A DNA stretch of 35,275 bases, taken from Prochlorococcus sp. AG-436-C13 (GTDB lineage: Bacteria > Cyanobacteriota > Cyanobacteriia > PCC-6307 > Cyanobiaceae). Under the pieces are notes generated by a model. That model ran no database searches. It was not told where the DNA came from and saw nothing but the letters and a program-made list of their open reading frames with translations. This document shows positions 1-8,057 of the stretch, piece after piece (the first letter of the stretch is position 1; each line of letters opens with the position of its first letter). The stretch covers positions 1-35,275 of the forward strand of contig QCPC01000018.1 of the NCBI GenBank assembly GCA_003212695.1, given 5' to 3'. Position numbers and translations under genes: made by a program.

Positions 1-102
1 CCTGAGCAGGTACCTAAAGAAACTAAAAAATTAGTTAATAAAGAAATTGAAAGATTTGAAAAATTAGAAAAAAGTTTGAATAAAAAAAGAAATAAAAAAT
101 AA
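1..102 (+). CDS. C-terminal tail of an unidentified protein (5' end outside window)
   Basis: Frame 1 is open from the window edge to a TAA at 100-102 and encodes 33 residues. The tail is very rich in Lys and Glu and ends in a basic RNKK run, which suggests a charged, probably helical and disordered C-terminus. It converges on prs, leaving a 20-bp gap, which fits the tight packing seen elsewhere. Too little is present to name a family. The open frame, its position and the lack of any competing gene argue that it is real, but a chance open frame of this length in AT-rich DNA cannot be excluded. Confidence 0.5.
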   Translation, partial: PEQVPKETKKLVNKEIERFEKLEKSLNKKRNKK

Positions 103-122
103 ACTAGTACTTTAAAACTTTT

Positions 123-1145
123 TTACCTAAACATAGAGCTTATTGAACTCTCTTCATGAATTCTCCAAATTGCCTCTCCTAACATGTTTGCAACAGAGAG
201 GACTTTGAGTTGAGGAAAGTATTGGCTTTGAGGGACCGGAATACTATTAGTAACAACAACTTCTTCAAAAAGTCCTTTTGTTGATAAGCGCGTATAAGCA
301 GGTGGAGAGAAAACCGCATGAGAGGCGCAAGCAATAACTCTTTTTGCTCCTTCTTTCCTTAGAAGTTCTGCACCAGCACATATGGTTCCACCAGTATCAA
401 TCATGTCATCTATAAGTATTGCTGTTTTGTTCTTTACATCACCAATAACAGTAAGACTTTGTGCAATATTGTGCGCAGCTCGCCGCTTGTCAATAATTGC
501 TAGTGGTGCATCCTTCATTTTTTTAGCAAATGCCCTTGCCCTCGCTACACCTCCAACGTCAGGAGAAACAACAACTATTTCCTCAAGGTTTTTAGTTGCA
601 AGATAATCAATTAATACAGGAGAACCATATATATGGTCACATGGAATATCGAAATAACCTTGAATTTGCGCAGAATGTAAATCCATTGCTAATACTCTGT
701 CCACTCCAGATGCAACAAGGAGATTGGCAGTTAATTTCGCCGTAATTGATTCTCTACCAGCAGTTTTTCTGTCAGCTCTTGCATAGCCGTAATAAGGTAT
801 AACTGCTGTTACTTGTCTTGCTGAGGCTCTTTTACATGCATCCACCATAATCATCAATTCCATCAGGCTGTCATTTACAGGGGCACATGTTGGTTGGATG
901 AGAAAAACGTCGCAACCTCTTATTGATTGTTGAATCTGAACATAAAGCTCTCCATCAGCAAATCTTTTTGATACTAGAGGAACATCCTCTATACCTAAAT
1001 ATGTCGCTATTTCTTTTGCGAGGCTAGGATTTGAAGTGCCACTGATTAGTTTGAGTCGCTGCTTATTATTACTGCTTTTTATATTCTGAGCAGTAGCTGC
1101 GGTGATAAAGCTTGTCACGTTCGCCGCAATTGAAACCCTTACCAT
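123..1145 (-). CDS. prs: Ribose-phosphate pyrophosphokinase (PRPP synthetase)
   Basis: Makes phosphoribosyl pyrophosphate from ribose 5-phosphate and ATP in the cytosol, feeding purine, pyrimidine, histidine, tryptophan and NAD synthesis. The 340-residue product shows the full bacterial class I pattern: RFADGELYVQ near 61-70, the metal/ATP-site stretch MDLHSAQ (154-160), the flexible-loop KRR (220-222) and the PRPP-binding loop DDMIDTGGT (246-254). It carries about 28 extra N-terminal residues before the usual beginning (QRLKLISG), as is common in cyanobacterial versions. No other in-frame Met lies before residue 95, so the ATG at 1145 is the only reasonable start. It is divergent from the unknown gene that begins near 1204, so the short interval between them must hold both promoters. 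Confidence 0.97.
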   Translation of the reverse strand: MVRVSIAANVTSFITAATAQNIKSSNNKQRLKLISGTSNPSLAKEIATYLGIEDVPLVSKRFADGELYVQIQQSIRGCDVFLIQPTCAPVNDSLMELMIMVDACKRASARQVTAVIPYYGYARADRKTAGRESITAKLTANLLVASGVDRVLAMDLHSAQIQGYFDIPCDHIYGSPVLIDYLATKNLEEIVVVSPDVGGVARARAFAKKMKDAPLAIIDKRRAAHNIAQSLTVIGDVKNKTAILIDDMIDTGGTICAGAELLRKEGAKRVIACASHAVFSPPAYTRLSTKGLFEEVVVTNSIPVPQSQYFPQLKVLSVANMLGEAIWRIHEESSISSMFR

Positions 1146-1203
1146 TAATGCTAATGCTCATAGCTCATCATTCCAAATTATTTTTGATTCTTGTAGTCGA
1201 TCG

Positions 1204-1728
1204 ATGATTTCCAAGATATTGTTTTTAATAAATGTTGGAAGTAATTCTGTCTTATCTGTTAGGGCTGGATCACTTGCTATAGCAAGCTTCTTAGGGTATA
1301 ACCTCCTTGAGATTTCTTGTGAAGATGAGCCTAATGTAAGATTAATGGATTTAAAAGATAAAAAAGGAATTGTGAGTCTTGTTGGTGATGCGGCAATGAC
1401 AAACCATTTCGGATTGAGTTGGTTAGATGCCTTAGGTTTTTGGAAAGTTAATGTGGCCTTAATGATTTCACCTGATAAATCAGGAAGGATTCCTGGATTA
1501 GCAAGTGCCTATGTGAGCTTGTGCAAGTCAAAACAAGTTTATTTAAGTGGAGTTATTCAATTAGGCGGTCAATGGGATCAGAAAGCTAGAAGATTAGATT
1601 GCCTTCCATGGTGCGGAAAAATACCAGACGAATTATTAGAAGATAATTATAATTGGGATGAAATTAGTCTCGATCATTCTTTAATTATTGAAGAAGTTGT
1701 CCTGAAATTAAAAATAACAAATTCTTAG
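1204..1728 (+). CDS. Conserved-looking protein of unknown function, 174 aa
   Basis: I do not recognise the family. The protein begins with a hydrophobic beta-strand-like segment (KILFLINVGSN), then RAGSLAIASFLGYNLLEI, a stretch reading as an alternating strand/helix fold (KGIVSLVGDAA), and GLASAYVSLCKSKQVYLSGV; no membrane helix or signal peptide is evident. The frame is open further upstream to 1102, but that would run into prs (start 1145) on the other strand, so I chose the first ATG after prs, at 1204. No clear Shine-Dalgarno precedes it, so the start is uncertain. The soluble, ordered-looking sequence and its place between core genes make it very likely a real gene, probably of lineage-specific distribution. 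Confidence 0.75.
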   Translation: MISKILFLINVGSNSVLSVRAGSLAIASFLGYNLLEISCEDEPNVRLMDLKDKKGIVSLVGDAAMTNHFGLSWLDALGFWKVNVALMISPDKSGRIPGLASAYVSLCKSKQVYLSGVIQLGGQWDQKARRLDCLPWCGKIPDELLEDNYNWDEISLDHSLIIEEVVLKLKITNS

Positions 1729-1765
1729 AGTTAGCTCGTAATTCTTTTTTATTTTATGTGGTAAT

Positions 1766-1975
1766 TTATTCTTTATTATGAGATTTTGAATCTTTAATGG
1801 CGGTTGCAATATTGTTTTTCCGTATTGTTACTATTTTTTCTAAAATATTGGATTGTGAATTGTTTCTTTCTAATTGATAAATGTGAGGCCATTTAGAATT
1901 AAAAAGTGCAGTTGAAAACCATATCCCAGCAATTGTAATTCCTAGACAATGTATTATCATACCTAGATATTTCAT
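1766..1975 (-). CDS. Small single-span membrane protein, hypothetical, 69 aa
   Basis: A 69-residue frame opposite in direction to both neighbours. Residues 3-25 form a convincing hydrophobic segment (LGMIIHCLGITIAGIWFSTAL), followed by a polar, Lys/Asn-rich tail, so a single-pass inner-membrane or thylakoid protein with a soluble tail is likely. An AGG placed 7 bases before the ATG is a plausible ribosome binding site. Without this gene the interval 1729-2074 would be the only gap above 300 bp in the window. No family recognised; a chance frame remains possible. Confidence 0.45.
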   Translation of the reverse strand: MKYLGMIIHCLGITIAGIWFSTALFNSKWPHIYQLERNNSQSNILEKIVTIRKNNIATAIKDSKSHNKE

Positions 1976-1996
1976 CTTTGCCTGTAGATTTGTTTT

Positions 1997-2002
1997 TATA
2001 AT
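1997..2002 (+). promoter_or_regulatory. Possible -10 box for malQ
   Basis: A perfect TATAAT lies about 73 bases before the malQ start codon. No good -35 is visible at the standard distance. If used, transcription would start near 2009, just before a short palindrome at 2016-2029 (CATTTG-TT-CAAATG), which could act as an operator or be chance. Promoter calls in DNA this AT-rich are weak. Confidence 0.3.
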
Positions 2003-2074
2003 TTTACTATCGACTCATTTGTTCAAATGTAAAAAGAATTAGATTTTTTCTTTTTTTTACTTGGAGTAAATTCA

Positions 2075-3610
2075 TTGTCTGAAAATCGCTTCAGTGGTAT
2101 ATTATTGCATCCTTCTTCATTACCTAGTAAAGAAGAATGTGGGACTTTTGGAAGTCCCTCTAGAAAATGGATTAAATTACTTTCAGAAAATGGAATTAGT
2201 GTGTGGCAATTTTTGCCTCTTTCTCCTGTTGATTCAATAGGTTCTCCTTATAGTTCCCCTTCAAGCTTTGCTTTTAACCCTTGGTTTTTAGATGTTAATG
2301 ATCTTGTTCGGGATGGATATTTACCCTCAAATATTATCCATGAACTTCCTAAGAAAAATATAGCTAGCGATAATCAATCAATAGATTTTAATTTGGCTAA
2401 TCTACGTAGTGAAGAAATAGGTAAGGCTTTAGTAAAGAATTGGAAATTACAAAGTTTAGATAGACATTTAAAATTTAAAGATTGGAGTTTACATGAGAAT
2501 TGGCTTGATGATCATGCTTGTTTTATGGAAATACGTAGACAACATGAAGGTTTGCCTTGGTGGGAATGGAAAAGTTCGCTTGCTTCTCACAACTATTATG
2601 ACTTGAATGTTTGGCGTGAAGAAAATAAAGATAGCTTGTTAGAACATTGTTTAGTCCAATGGCATTTAGAAAGGCAATGGAGAGAATTAAGAAAAACAGC
2701 TAGAGATAATGGCATTTTATTGTTTGGTGATCTACCTTTTTATGTATCAAGAGATAGTTCAGATGTATGGGCTAATAGAGATCTTTTCTCTGTTTTGTCT
2801 TCAGGTAATCTAGATAGTCAAAGTGGTGTTCCGCCTGATTATTTCTCTGATACAGGTCAATTATGGGGTACACCAGTATATCGATGGCAGGAACATAAAC
2901 GAACTAAATATAATTGGTGGAGAGCTAGAATTAGTAGACAATGGTCTCAGGTTGATTTATTGCGTTTAGATCATTTCAGGGCTTTAGATGCATATTGGTC
3001 AGTTCCTGGTGATGATTTAACAGCAAAGAATGGATGTTGGTTACCTTCACCAGGCTTGGAATTATTATCAATACTAAAGAAAGATTATGGAGGCCACCTA
3101 CCCTTTATTGCAGAAGATCTAGGGACAATAACATCCAAAGTTAATGAATTAAGGAAACATTTTGGATTCCCAGGTATGAAGATACTCCAATTTGCTTTTG
3201 ATGGAAATTCAGATAATCCTTATCTTCCAGAGAATATTAAAGGAGAAAAATGGGTTGTTTATACAGGTACTCATGATAATACAACTACAAATGCATGGTG
3301 GAGTAATAGTGATAATGAAGTAAAAGATAGAGTTTTGCAAAGATATAATGGATTGTATAAAGAACCATCTTGGATACTTATTGAAATGGGATTAAGAACA
3401 AAAGCTGGTTTGTTTATTTCACCAATTCAAGATATTCTTTCATTAGGCGAAGAGGCACGTATGAATAAGCCTGGAACTATTAATGATAATAATTGGTCAT
3501 GGAAATTATCCAATTCTGACTTGAATCTCGAGAATTGTATTGTAAGATTCGGTAACTTATCTTGCTTATGTGGAAGAAATTTTGATGATGTAAATCTACT
3601 CCTTGAGTAG
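2075..3610 (+). CDS. malQ: 4-alpha-glucanotransferase (amylomaltase)
   Basis: Transfers alpha-1,4-glucan segments between maltodextrins and releases glucose, in cytosolic glycogen breakdown. At 511 residues it is the usual length for GH77. Family signatures are all present: GILLHPSSLPS (8-18), the PLSPVDSIGSPYSSPSSFA block (48-66), FGDLPFYVSRDSSDVW (217-232), PPDYFSDTGQLWG (253-265) and LLRLDHFRAL (295-304) with the catalytic nucleophile D299. AEDLG (346-350) supplies the acid/base E347, and GTHDN (398-402) supplies D401. The start codon is TTG, supported by a GGAG 8 bases upstream and by the correct N-terminal length for the family. It is convergent with the RodZ-like gene, with a 23-bp gap. 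Confidence 0.97.
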   Translation: MSENRFSGILLHPSSLPSKEECGTFGSPSRKWIKLLSENGISVWQFLPLSPVDSIGSPYSSPSSFAFNPWFLDVNDLVRDGYLPSNIIHELPKKNIASDNQSIDFNLANLRSEEIGKALVKNWKLQSLDRHLKFKDWSLHENWLDDHACFMEIRRQHEGLPWWEWKSSLASHNYYDLNVWREENKDSLLEHCLVQWHLERQWRELRKTARDNGILLFGDLPFYVSRDSSDVWANRDLFSVLSSGNLDSQSGVPPDYFSDTGQLWGTPVYRWQEHKRTKYNWWRARISRQWSQVDLLRLDHFRALDAYWSVPGDDLTAKNGCWLPSPGLELLSILKKDYGGHLPFIAEDLGTITSKVNELRKHFGFPGMKILQFAFDGNSDNPYLPENIKGEKWVVYTGTHDNTTTNAWWSNSDNEVKDRVLQRYNGLYKEPSWILIEMGLRTKAGLFISPIQDILSLGEEARMNKPGTINDNNWSWKLSNSDLNLENCIVRFGNLSCLCGRNFDDVNLLLE

Positions 3611-3633
3611 TAATAAATATTATACTAAAGCTT

Positions 3634-4182
3634 TTATTCCTTTTTTATTATATTTATAGGTTCAATATCATTTGAATTATTTGAAAGTTCTGCTGATAAG
3701 GGACTTATAGTTTTTACATTAGACTTGGAAAGAAATAAATGATACTTATTTAATAATAGTATACTTGAGAAGATACATGATATATAAATTATAAAAGAAA
3801 ATGATCTAGTATAAATTCTATTGGCATCTAAAAAAGCAGCAGTTATTGAATAACTATTATTTTTTCTCGATCCTTTTGGGATTAAATTATCTAAAATATT
3901 AGCATCTAATCCTAATTCTTTTTCTAGTATCCGTAACATCTTAGATAAATAAGCCTTTTCAGGAAATTGATTAATCCATCCATTCTCTAATGCCTCTAAA
4001 ACATTTACAGAGATCTTTGTTTTATTTGATAAGTAGTATCTTGAAATATTTTTCTTTTCTCTTTCTTCTTTTAGGAAAAGAGCAGTTTTCATGCATATTT
4101 TCATATTAATATAGTCTCTTTTTCTAGATAAAGTATCCTTGTTTCGGTTGAAATTATAAGATGATTTAGATTTTCTTTTCAT
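3634..4182 (-). CDS. RodZ-like membrane protein with N-terminal helix-turn-helix
   Basis: Residues about 32-100 match the pattern of the Xre-type HTH domain of RodZ (LKEEREKKNISRYYLSNKT, then LEALENGWINQFPEKAYLSKMLRILEKELGLD), where the GxxxxFPxxxYxxxxLRxYA-like motif is typical. A single hydrophobic segment follows at about 127-145, then a short 37-residue tail. RodZ links MreB to cell-wall synthesis at the membrane, but here the usual long periplasmic domain is missing, so only the cytoplasmic HTH and anchor remain. The first 26 residues are basic and unlike the family; the Met at residue 27 or 31 (near 4104 or 4092) could be the true start. It lies 12 bp after the pseudouridine synthase gene, probably co-transcribed. 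Confidence 0.7.
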   Translation of the reverse strand: MKRKSKSSYNFNRNKDTLSRKRDYINMKICMKTALFLKEEREKKNISRYYLSNKTKISVNVLEALENGWINQFPEKAYLSKMLRILEKELGLDANILDNLIPKGSRKNNSYSITAAFLDANRIYTRSFSFIIYISCIFSSILLLNKYHLFLSKSNVKTISPLSAELSNNSNDIEPINIIKKE

Positions 4183-4194
4183 AATAATACTTAC

Positions 4195-4905
4195 TTATTT
4201 TAGCAGATTTTGCCATTCATTTAATTCTAGTTCTCTCCAGCATCCTTCATTAAGTCCCAATAGTTCTATAGTTGCAATTTTAATTCTCATTAAATCAATT
4301 ACCTGTAGGCCTAGTTTTTCTGCAATTTTCCTTATTTGCCTGTTCCTTCCTTCACTTATAACTATTTCCAAAAGAGTCTTGTTGTTATATTTTCTTCTTA
4401 TTATAACAATTGCTTGCCTTGTCTTTTTGCCATCAATACTTATTCCGTTTCTCCATTCATCAAGTGATTCTTTTGAGAAATCACCTGAAACTAATACTAG
4501 ATATGTTTTCTTATGCTCATACTTTGGATGTGTTAGTTGATAAGTTAATAATCCATTATTTGTTAGAATTAAGGCCCCTCTGCTGAACATATCCAGTCTT
4601 CCAACAGGGTGCATTCCTTCTTTTAGTTCTTTTGGAATTAAATCTATAACAGTTTTTCTACCAAAATTATCATTGCAGCTACAAACTATACCTGGAGGTT
4701 TGTTTATCAAAATAACTTTGTTCTTTATTTTTTTAGGTATAATGTAGTTGTCAATTTGAATAGTGTCTATATTAACGTCTGCTTTCTCTCCAATTGTTGC
4801 TTGTTTTCTGTTAACAAATACTCTCCTTTGTAAAATTAGTTGCTCTGCTTTTCTTCTAGAGCAAATACCAGCCTGACCTATTATCTTTTGGAGCCTTTGT
4901 TTCAT
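4195..4905 (-). CDS. rluB: Pseudouridine synthase, RsuA/RluB/RluE/RluF family
   Basis: Converts a specific uridine in rRNA to pseudouridine. An S4 RNA-binding domain covers about residues 1-55 (RLQKIIGQAGICSRRKAEQLI), followed by the synthase domain with INKPPGIVCS (67-76), the catalytic motif GRLDMFSRG (102-110) with D105, THPKYEHKKTYLV, and EGRNRQIRKIAEKLG. The two-domain layout and 236-residue length fit RluB-type enzymes acting on 23S rRNA, but RsuA (16S) cannot be ruled out from sequence alone, so the symbol is provisional. The gene lies between the ABC1-type gene (27 bp upstream) and the RodZ-like gene (12 bp downstream) on the same strand, forming a likely operon. Confidence 0.85.
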   Translation of the reverse strand: MKQRLQKIIGQAGICSRRKAEQLILQRRVFVNRKQATIGEKADVNIDTIQIDNYIIPKKIKNKVILINKPPGIVCSCNDNFGRKTVIDLIPKELKEGMHPVGRLDMFSRGALILTNNGLLTYQLTHPKYEHKKTYLVLVSGDFSKESLDEWRNGISIDGKKTRQAIVIIRRKYNNKTLLEIVISEGRNRQIRKIAEKLGLQVIDLMRIKIATIELLGLNEGCWRELELNEWQNLLK

Positions 4906-4932
4906 GATTTATTAGATGTGCGTGAATTTTAA

Positions 4933-6567
4933 TTAAACTAATTTTTTAATAAAACTATTACTTATTTCAATAGGGTTAAACTTACGATTTACTAATTTTA
5001 TTAGTTCTTTTATATCATTAGCATTAAACTCATCATTTTTAATCAAACTTAGCAATAGTTTTTTCCTTATTTCAAAACCTTTGTTACTTATTAGAAGCCT
5101 TAAACCGTTACTTGCTACTGGTATTAGATCTTTGCCAGGAACACTGGAAGTCTCTGAAATAACTTCGAGTAGACCTTCCAACCTATCTATCCTTATAGCA
5201 TTTTTATCATCAAAGATTATATCCATAAGGATTCCTATTAATTCTTCATTTTCACCAGTTAGTAAACGTTTGGCTACATATGGATAAGCAAATCTAATGA
5301 TCTTGAATTTTGGATCTAGCTTTATTGCTAGCCCTTCTTGGCTTACTACAGCTCTTATTATTAAAGCAAAACGAGCAGGAACTCTAAAGGGATAGTCAAA
5401 CATTAGGTCTGAAAATCTGTCCGTTATAGTTTTTAGATTTAGAGAATTCACATCTTTATTAATAACTCCACCAAGAACTTCTTTAAGTATTGGTTCTATA
5501 GCTTTTAAATCTTCGCTATCTGATAAGAAACCAAGACTTTGAAAGTCTTCCGCTAGCAAATAGTAGTCCTTATTGATTAAATGTACTATTGCACCAGTTA
5601 GAGTTATTCTGTCACTTTGACTAATAGAATCCATCATTCCGAAATCAACGTAAGCTAAATTTCCTTTGTCACCTGTCTTCCCTTGTAAGGCAAATAAGTT
5701 GCCTGGATGTGGATCTGCATGAAAGTAACCAAATTCCAATAATTGTTGAATTCCGCTTATTACAGCAGTTCTTATTATTGCTGTAGGATCAAGCCCATTT
5801 TTTAGTAAAATTTCTCTATTCTTTAATTTAATTCCTTCTATCCAACTAGTAGTTATTATTTTTGTAGAAGATAAGCTTTTTTCTACCTTTGGTACAGTAA
5901 CTGAGTAGTCGTTTTCAAATAATTTTCCGAACTTCTCAGCATTTTTTGCCTCTAGATCATAATTTATTTCATTGAATAAACATGTACCAAATTCATCTAT
6001 TATCTCATCTAAACCAAATCCTAAATTCAAAGGAAGTATTGGTCCAATTAATACACATATATATCTTATTATAGCTATATCTCTCCTTATTATAAATGTT
6101 AAGTTAGGCCTTTGAATTTTTACTGCAACCCATTGGCCGGACTCTAACCTTGCTTTGTATACCTGTCCTAGACTAGCAGAAGCTATAGAATCTTTTGGGA
6201 AATATTTAAATGCTTCACTTACTGGTTTACCTATTTCTTCTTTAAAGATATTCTTTGCTAAATTATGATCAAAAGTGGGTAGGTTATCTTGTAGATTTGT
6301 AAGCTGGTCAAGCCATTCTTGCTTAACTAAGTCCGGTCTAGTTGATAGTGCCTGGCCTAATTTTATAAAGCAAGGCCCTAAATTAGTTATTGTCTTTAAT
6401 AGGAAAATTGCTAAATTTTTTTGGATTACTTTGTCATTGCTGTTTGCTTGAAATAAAAATCTTAAGCTAAGTATAAATAGGGCGAAACTTATATATATTA
6501 TTCTAGGAAGCAATATCCAAGGTCTTAAAATTAGCCATACAAAATCTCGATGAGCATTATAGATCAT
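4933..6567 (-). CDS. ABC1/UbiB/ADCK-family atypical kinase
   Basis: Members of this family are membrane-associated atypical kinases/ATPases that support quinone or prenyl-lipid metabolism; the target in picocyanobacteria is not established. From the ATG at 6567 there are 544 residues. A hydrophobic segment is near 10-35, the family KxGQ motif FIKLGQALSTRPDL is at about 67-80, and the Ala-rich nucleotide loop ASASLGQVYKA at about 129-139. VAVKIQRP carries the invariant Lys, FHADPHPGNL is the catalytic loop, and YVDFGMM the DFG metal motif. The frame can begin earlier with a TTG at 6621, but no ribosome site precedes it; the ATG has an AGGA about 10 bases upstream and gives an N-terminus (MIYNAHRDFVWLILRPW) that resembles the family better. 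Divergent from the decarboxylase gene. Confidence 0.92.
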   Translation of the reverse strand: MIYNAHRDFVWLILRPWILLPRIIYISFALFILSLRFLFQANSNDKVIQKNLAIFLLKTITNLGPCFIKLGQALSTRPDLVKQEWLDQLTNLQDNLPTFDHNLAKNIFKEEIGKPVSEAFKYFPKDSIASASLGQVYKARLESGQWVAVKIQRPNLTFIIRRDIAIIRYICVLIGPILPLNLGFGLDEIIDEFGTCLFNEINYDLEAKNAEKFGKLFENDYSVTVPKVEKSLSSTKIITTSWIEGIKLKNREILLKNGLDPTAIIRTAVISGIQQLLEFGYFHADPHPGNLFALQGKTGDKGNLAYVDFGMMDSISQSDRITLTGAIVHLINKDYYLLAEDFQSLGFLSDSEDLKAIEPILKEVLGGVINKDVNSLNLKTITDRFSDLMFDYPFRVPARFALIIRAVVSQEGLAIKLDPKFKIIRFAYPYVAKRLLTGENEELIGILMDIIFDDKNAIRIDRLEGLLEVISETSSVPGKDLIPVASNGLRLLISNKGFEIRKKLLLSLIKNDEFNANDIKELIKLVNRKFNPIEISNSFIKKLV

Positions 6568-6659
6568 TGCTTCATTTCCTATTTTATTTTCATGAGGCTG
6601 TTTCACAGGATTAAAAAACAAAATAAGTCGAATGATTTAGAAAGTTTCATGGAGACTCT

Positions 6660-8057
6660 ATGAGGTTATCTCACTTCCTTACTCTTAAAAGAGGACAGAG
6701 TCTGTTTTTGCCTGCACATGGTAGAGGAAATTCTTTGCCATATGAAATTAGAACTTTGTTAAAGGGAAAACCAGGGATCTGGGATATACCTGAATTACCA
6801 GGATTTGGAGGACCTACTTGCGTTGACGGGGCTGTAAATGAAAGCCAAAACAAAGCTGCTGTTTCATTAGGTGCTGAAAAAGGTTGGTATGGAGTAAATG
6901 GCGCAACTGGACTTTTACAAGCGGCTTTATTAGCTATAGCAAAACCAAAAGAGTATGTATTGATGCCTAGGAACGTTCATAGAAGTATTATTCAAGCTTG
7001 CATCCTTGGCGATATCTATCCAGTTCTCTTTGATCTCCCTTATTTAGATGATCGTGCTCACTATCTTTCACCAGACTATATTTGGTTTAAAAGTGTTTTT
7101 AAACAAATAGAAAAAGATGGGATACAAATTTCTGCTGTAGTACTAATTAATCCTACTTACCAAGGTTATTCTTCAGATCTTCAACCTCTTATTAAACTAA
7201 TTCATTCAAAAGGGTTGCCAGTTTTAGTTGATGAAGCACATGGTGCGTATTTTGCAGCTCGTGTAGAGAAACATCTTCCTGAATCAGCTATTAGTTCAGG
7301 AGCTGATCTTGTTGTTCACTCTTTGCATAAGTCTTCATTAGGATTGGTACAGACAGCAGCACTTTGGTTGCAAGGTAATATAGTTGATCCGAGGATAGTT
7401 GAGAAAAGCATTGCTCTTTTTCAAACAACTAGTACTAGTGCTTTATTGTTAGCTTCATGTGAAGCAGCTTTAACAGAATGGCAAACTCCTAGAGGGCAAA
7501 ACAAATTAAAAACAATTATAAAAAATGCAAAAGAGATTGCTATTAAATTGCGCAATGAAGGATTACCTATTTTAGAAAATCAGGATCCTTTGAAACTTAT
7601 TTTACATACATCTTCTTTTGGGATTAATGGTATAAAAGGAGATCCATGGTTTATCGATAATGGTGTGATTGCTGAATTGCCAGAGCCAGGAACAATTACC
7701 TTCTGTCTAGGCTTTGCAGATCAAAGAGGATTAATATCTATTCTCAAAAACAAGTGGAATAAACTTCTATCATCAAGCCTTGCAAAGGATTGTTATCCTC
7801 CATTCCCTAAACCACCTTTTTCTTTAGTAGCTTGCTGCGAGACATCTTGTCTTTCTGCGTTTAGGGCTCCATCTCAAATGGTTAAATTAGCCAAATCAGT
7901 TGGAAGAGTATCTTCTGAAATAGTTTCTCCTTACCCACCAGGAGTTCCAATTCTTTTGCCTGGTGAGAAATTAGATCAAGAGCGTATTCAGTGGATGATG
8001 CAATTGCAAAGATTTTGGCCAGATCAAATACCTAGTGAAATAATGGTGGTTTCTTAA
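6660..8057 (+). CDS. PLP-dependent Orn/Lys/Arg decarboxylase (short form)
   Basis: A fold-type I decarboxylase that removes CO2 from a basic amino acid to make a polyamine precursor (agmatine, cadaverine or putrescine). Visible motifs: LPAHGRGNSLP near 18-27, GVNGATGLLQA (78-88) for PLP phosphate binding, VLVDEAHGAYFA (188-199) with D191 contacting the pyridine nitrogen, and HSLHKSSLG (220-228) with the Schiff-base Lys K224. The C-terminal PYPPGVPILLPGE is also typical. At 465 residues it lacks the N-terminal wing domain of the large E. coli enzymes and resembles the Bacillus-type form. The substrate cannot be told from sequence; in cyanobacteria arginine is the likeliest. A GGAG 5 bases before the ATG supports the start. 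Its TAA overlaps the cdsA ATG by one base. Confidence 0.9.
   Translation: MRLSHFLTLKRGQSLFLPAHGRGNSLPYEIRTLLKGKPGIWDIPELPGFGGPTCVDGAVNESQNKAAVSLGAEKGWYGVNGATGLLQAALLAIAKPKEYVLMPRNVHRSIIQACILGDIYPVLFDLPYLDDRAHYLSPDYIWFKSVFKQIEKDGIQISAVVLINPTYQGYSSDLQPLIKLIHSKGLPVLVDEAHGAYFAARVEKHLPESAISSGADLVVHSLHKSSLGLVQTAALWLQGNIVDPRIVEKSIALFQTTSTSALLLASCEAALTEWQTPRGQNKLKTIIKNAKEIAIKLRNEGLPILENQDPLKLILHTSSFGINGIKGDPWFIDNGVIAELPEPGTITFCLGFADQRGLISILKNKWNKLLSSSLAKDCYPPFPKPPFSLVACCETSCLSAFRAPSQMVKLAKSVGRVSSEIVSPYPPGVPILLPGEKLDQERIQWMMQLQRFWPDQIPSEIMVVS

Noticed and set aside
1149-1202. ATG at 1149 in another frame giving LFLILVVDR before a stop
   Set aside because: Tempting as a frameshifted N-terminus for the gene at 1204, but it stops after 18 codons and no homology supports the join.
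2016-2029. Palindrome CATTTG-TT-CAAATG before malQ
   Set aside because: Kept only as part of the weak promoter note; 6-bp arms are expected by chance in such AT-rich DNA.
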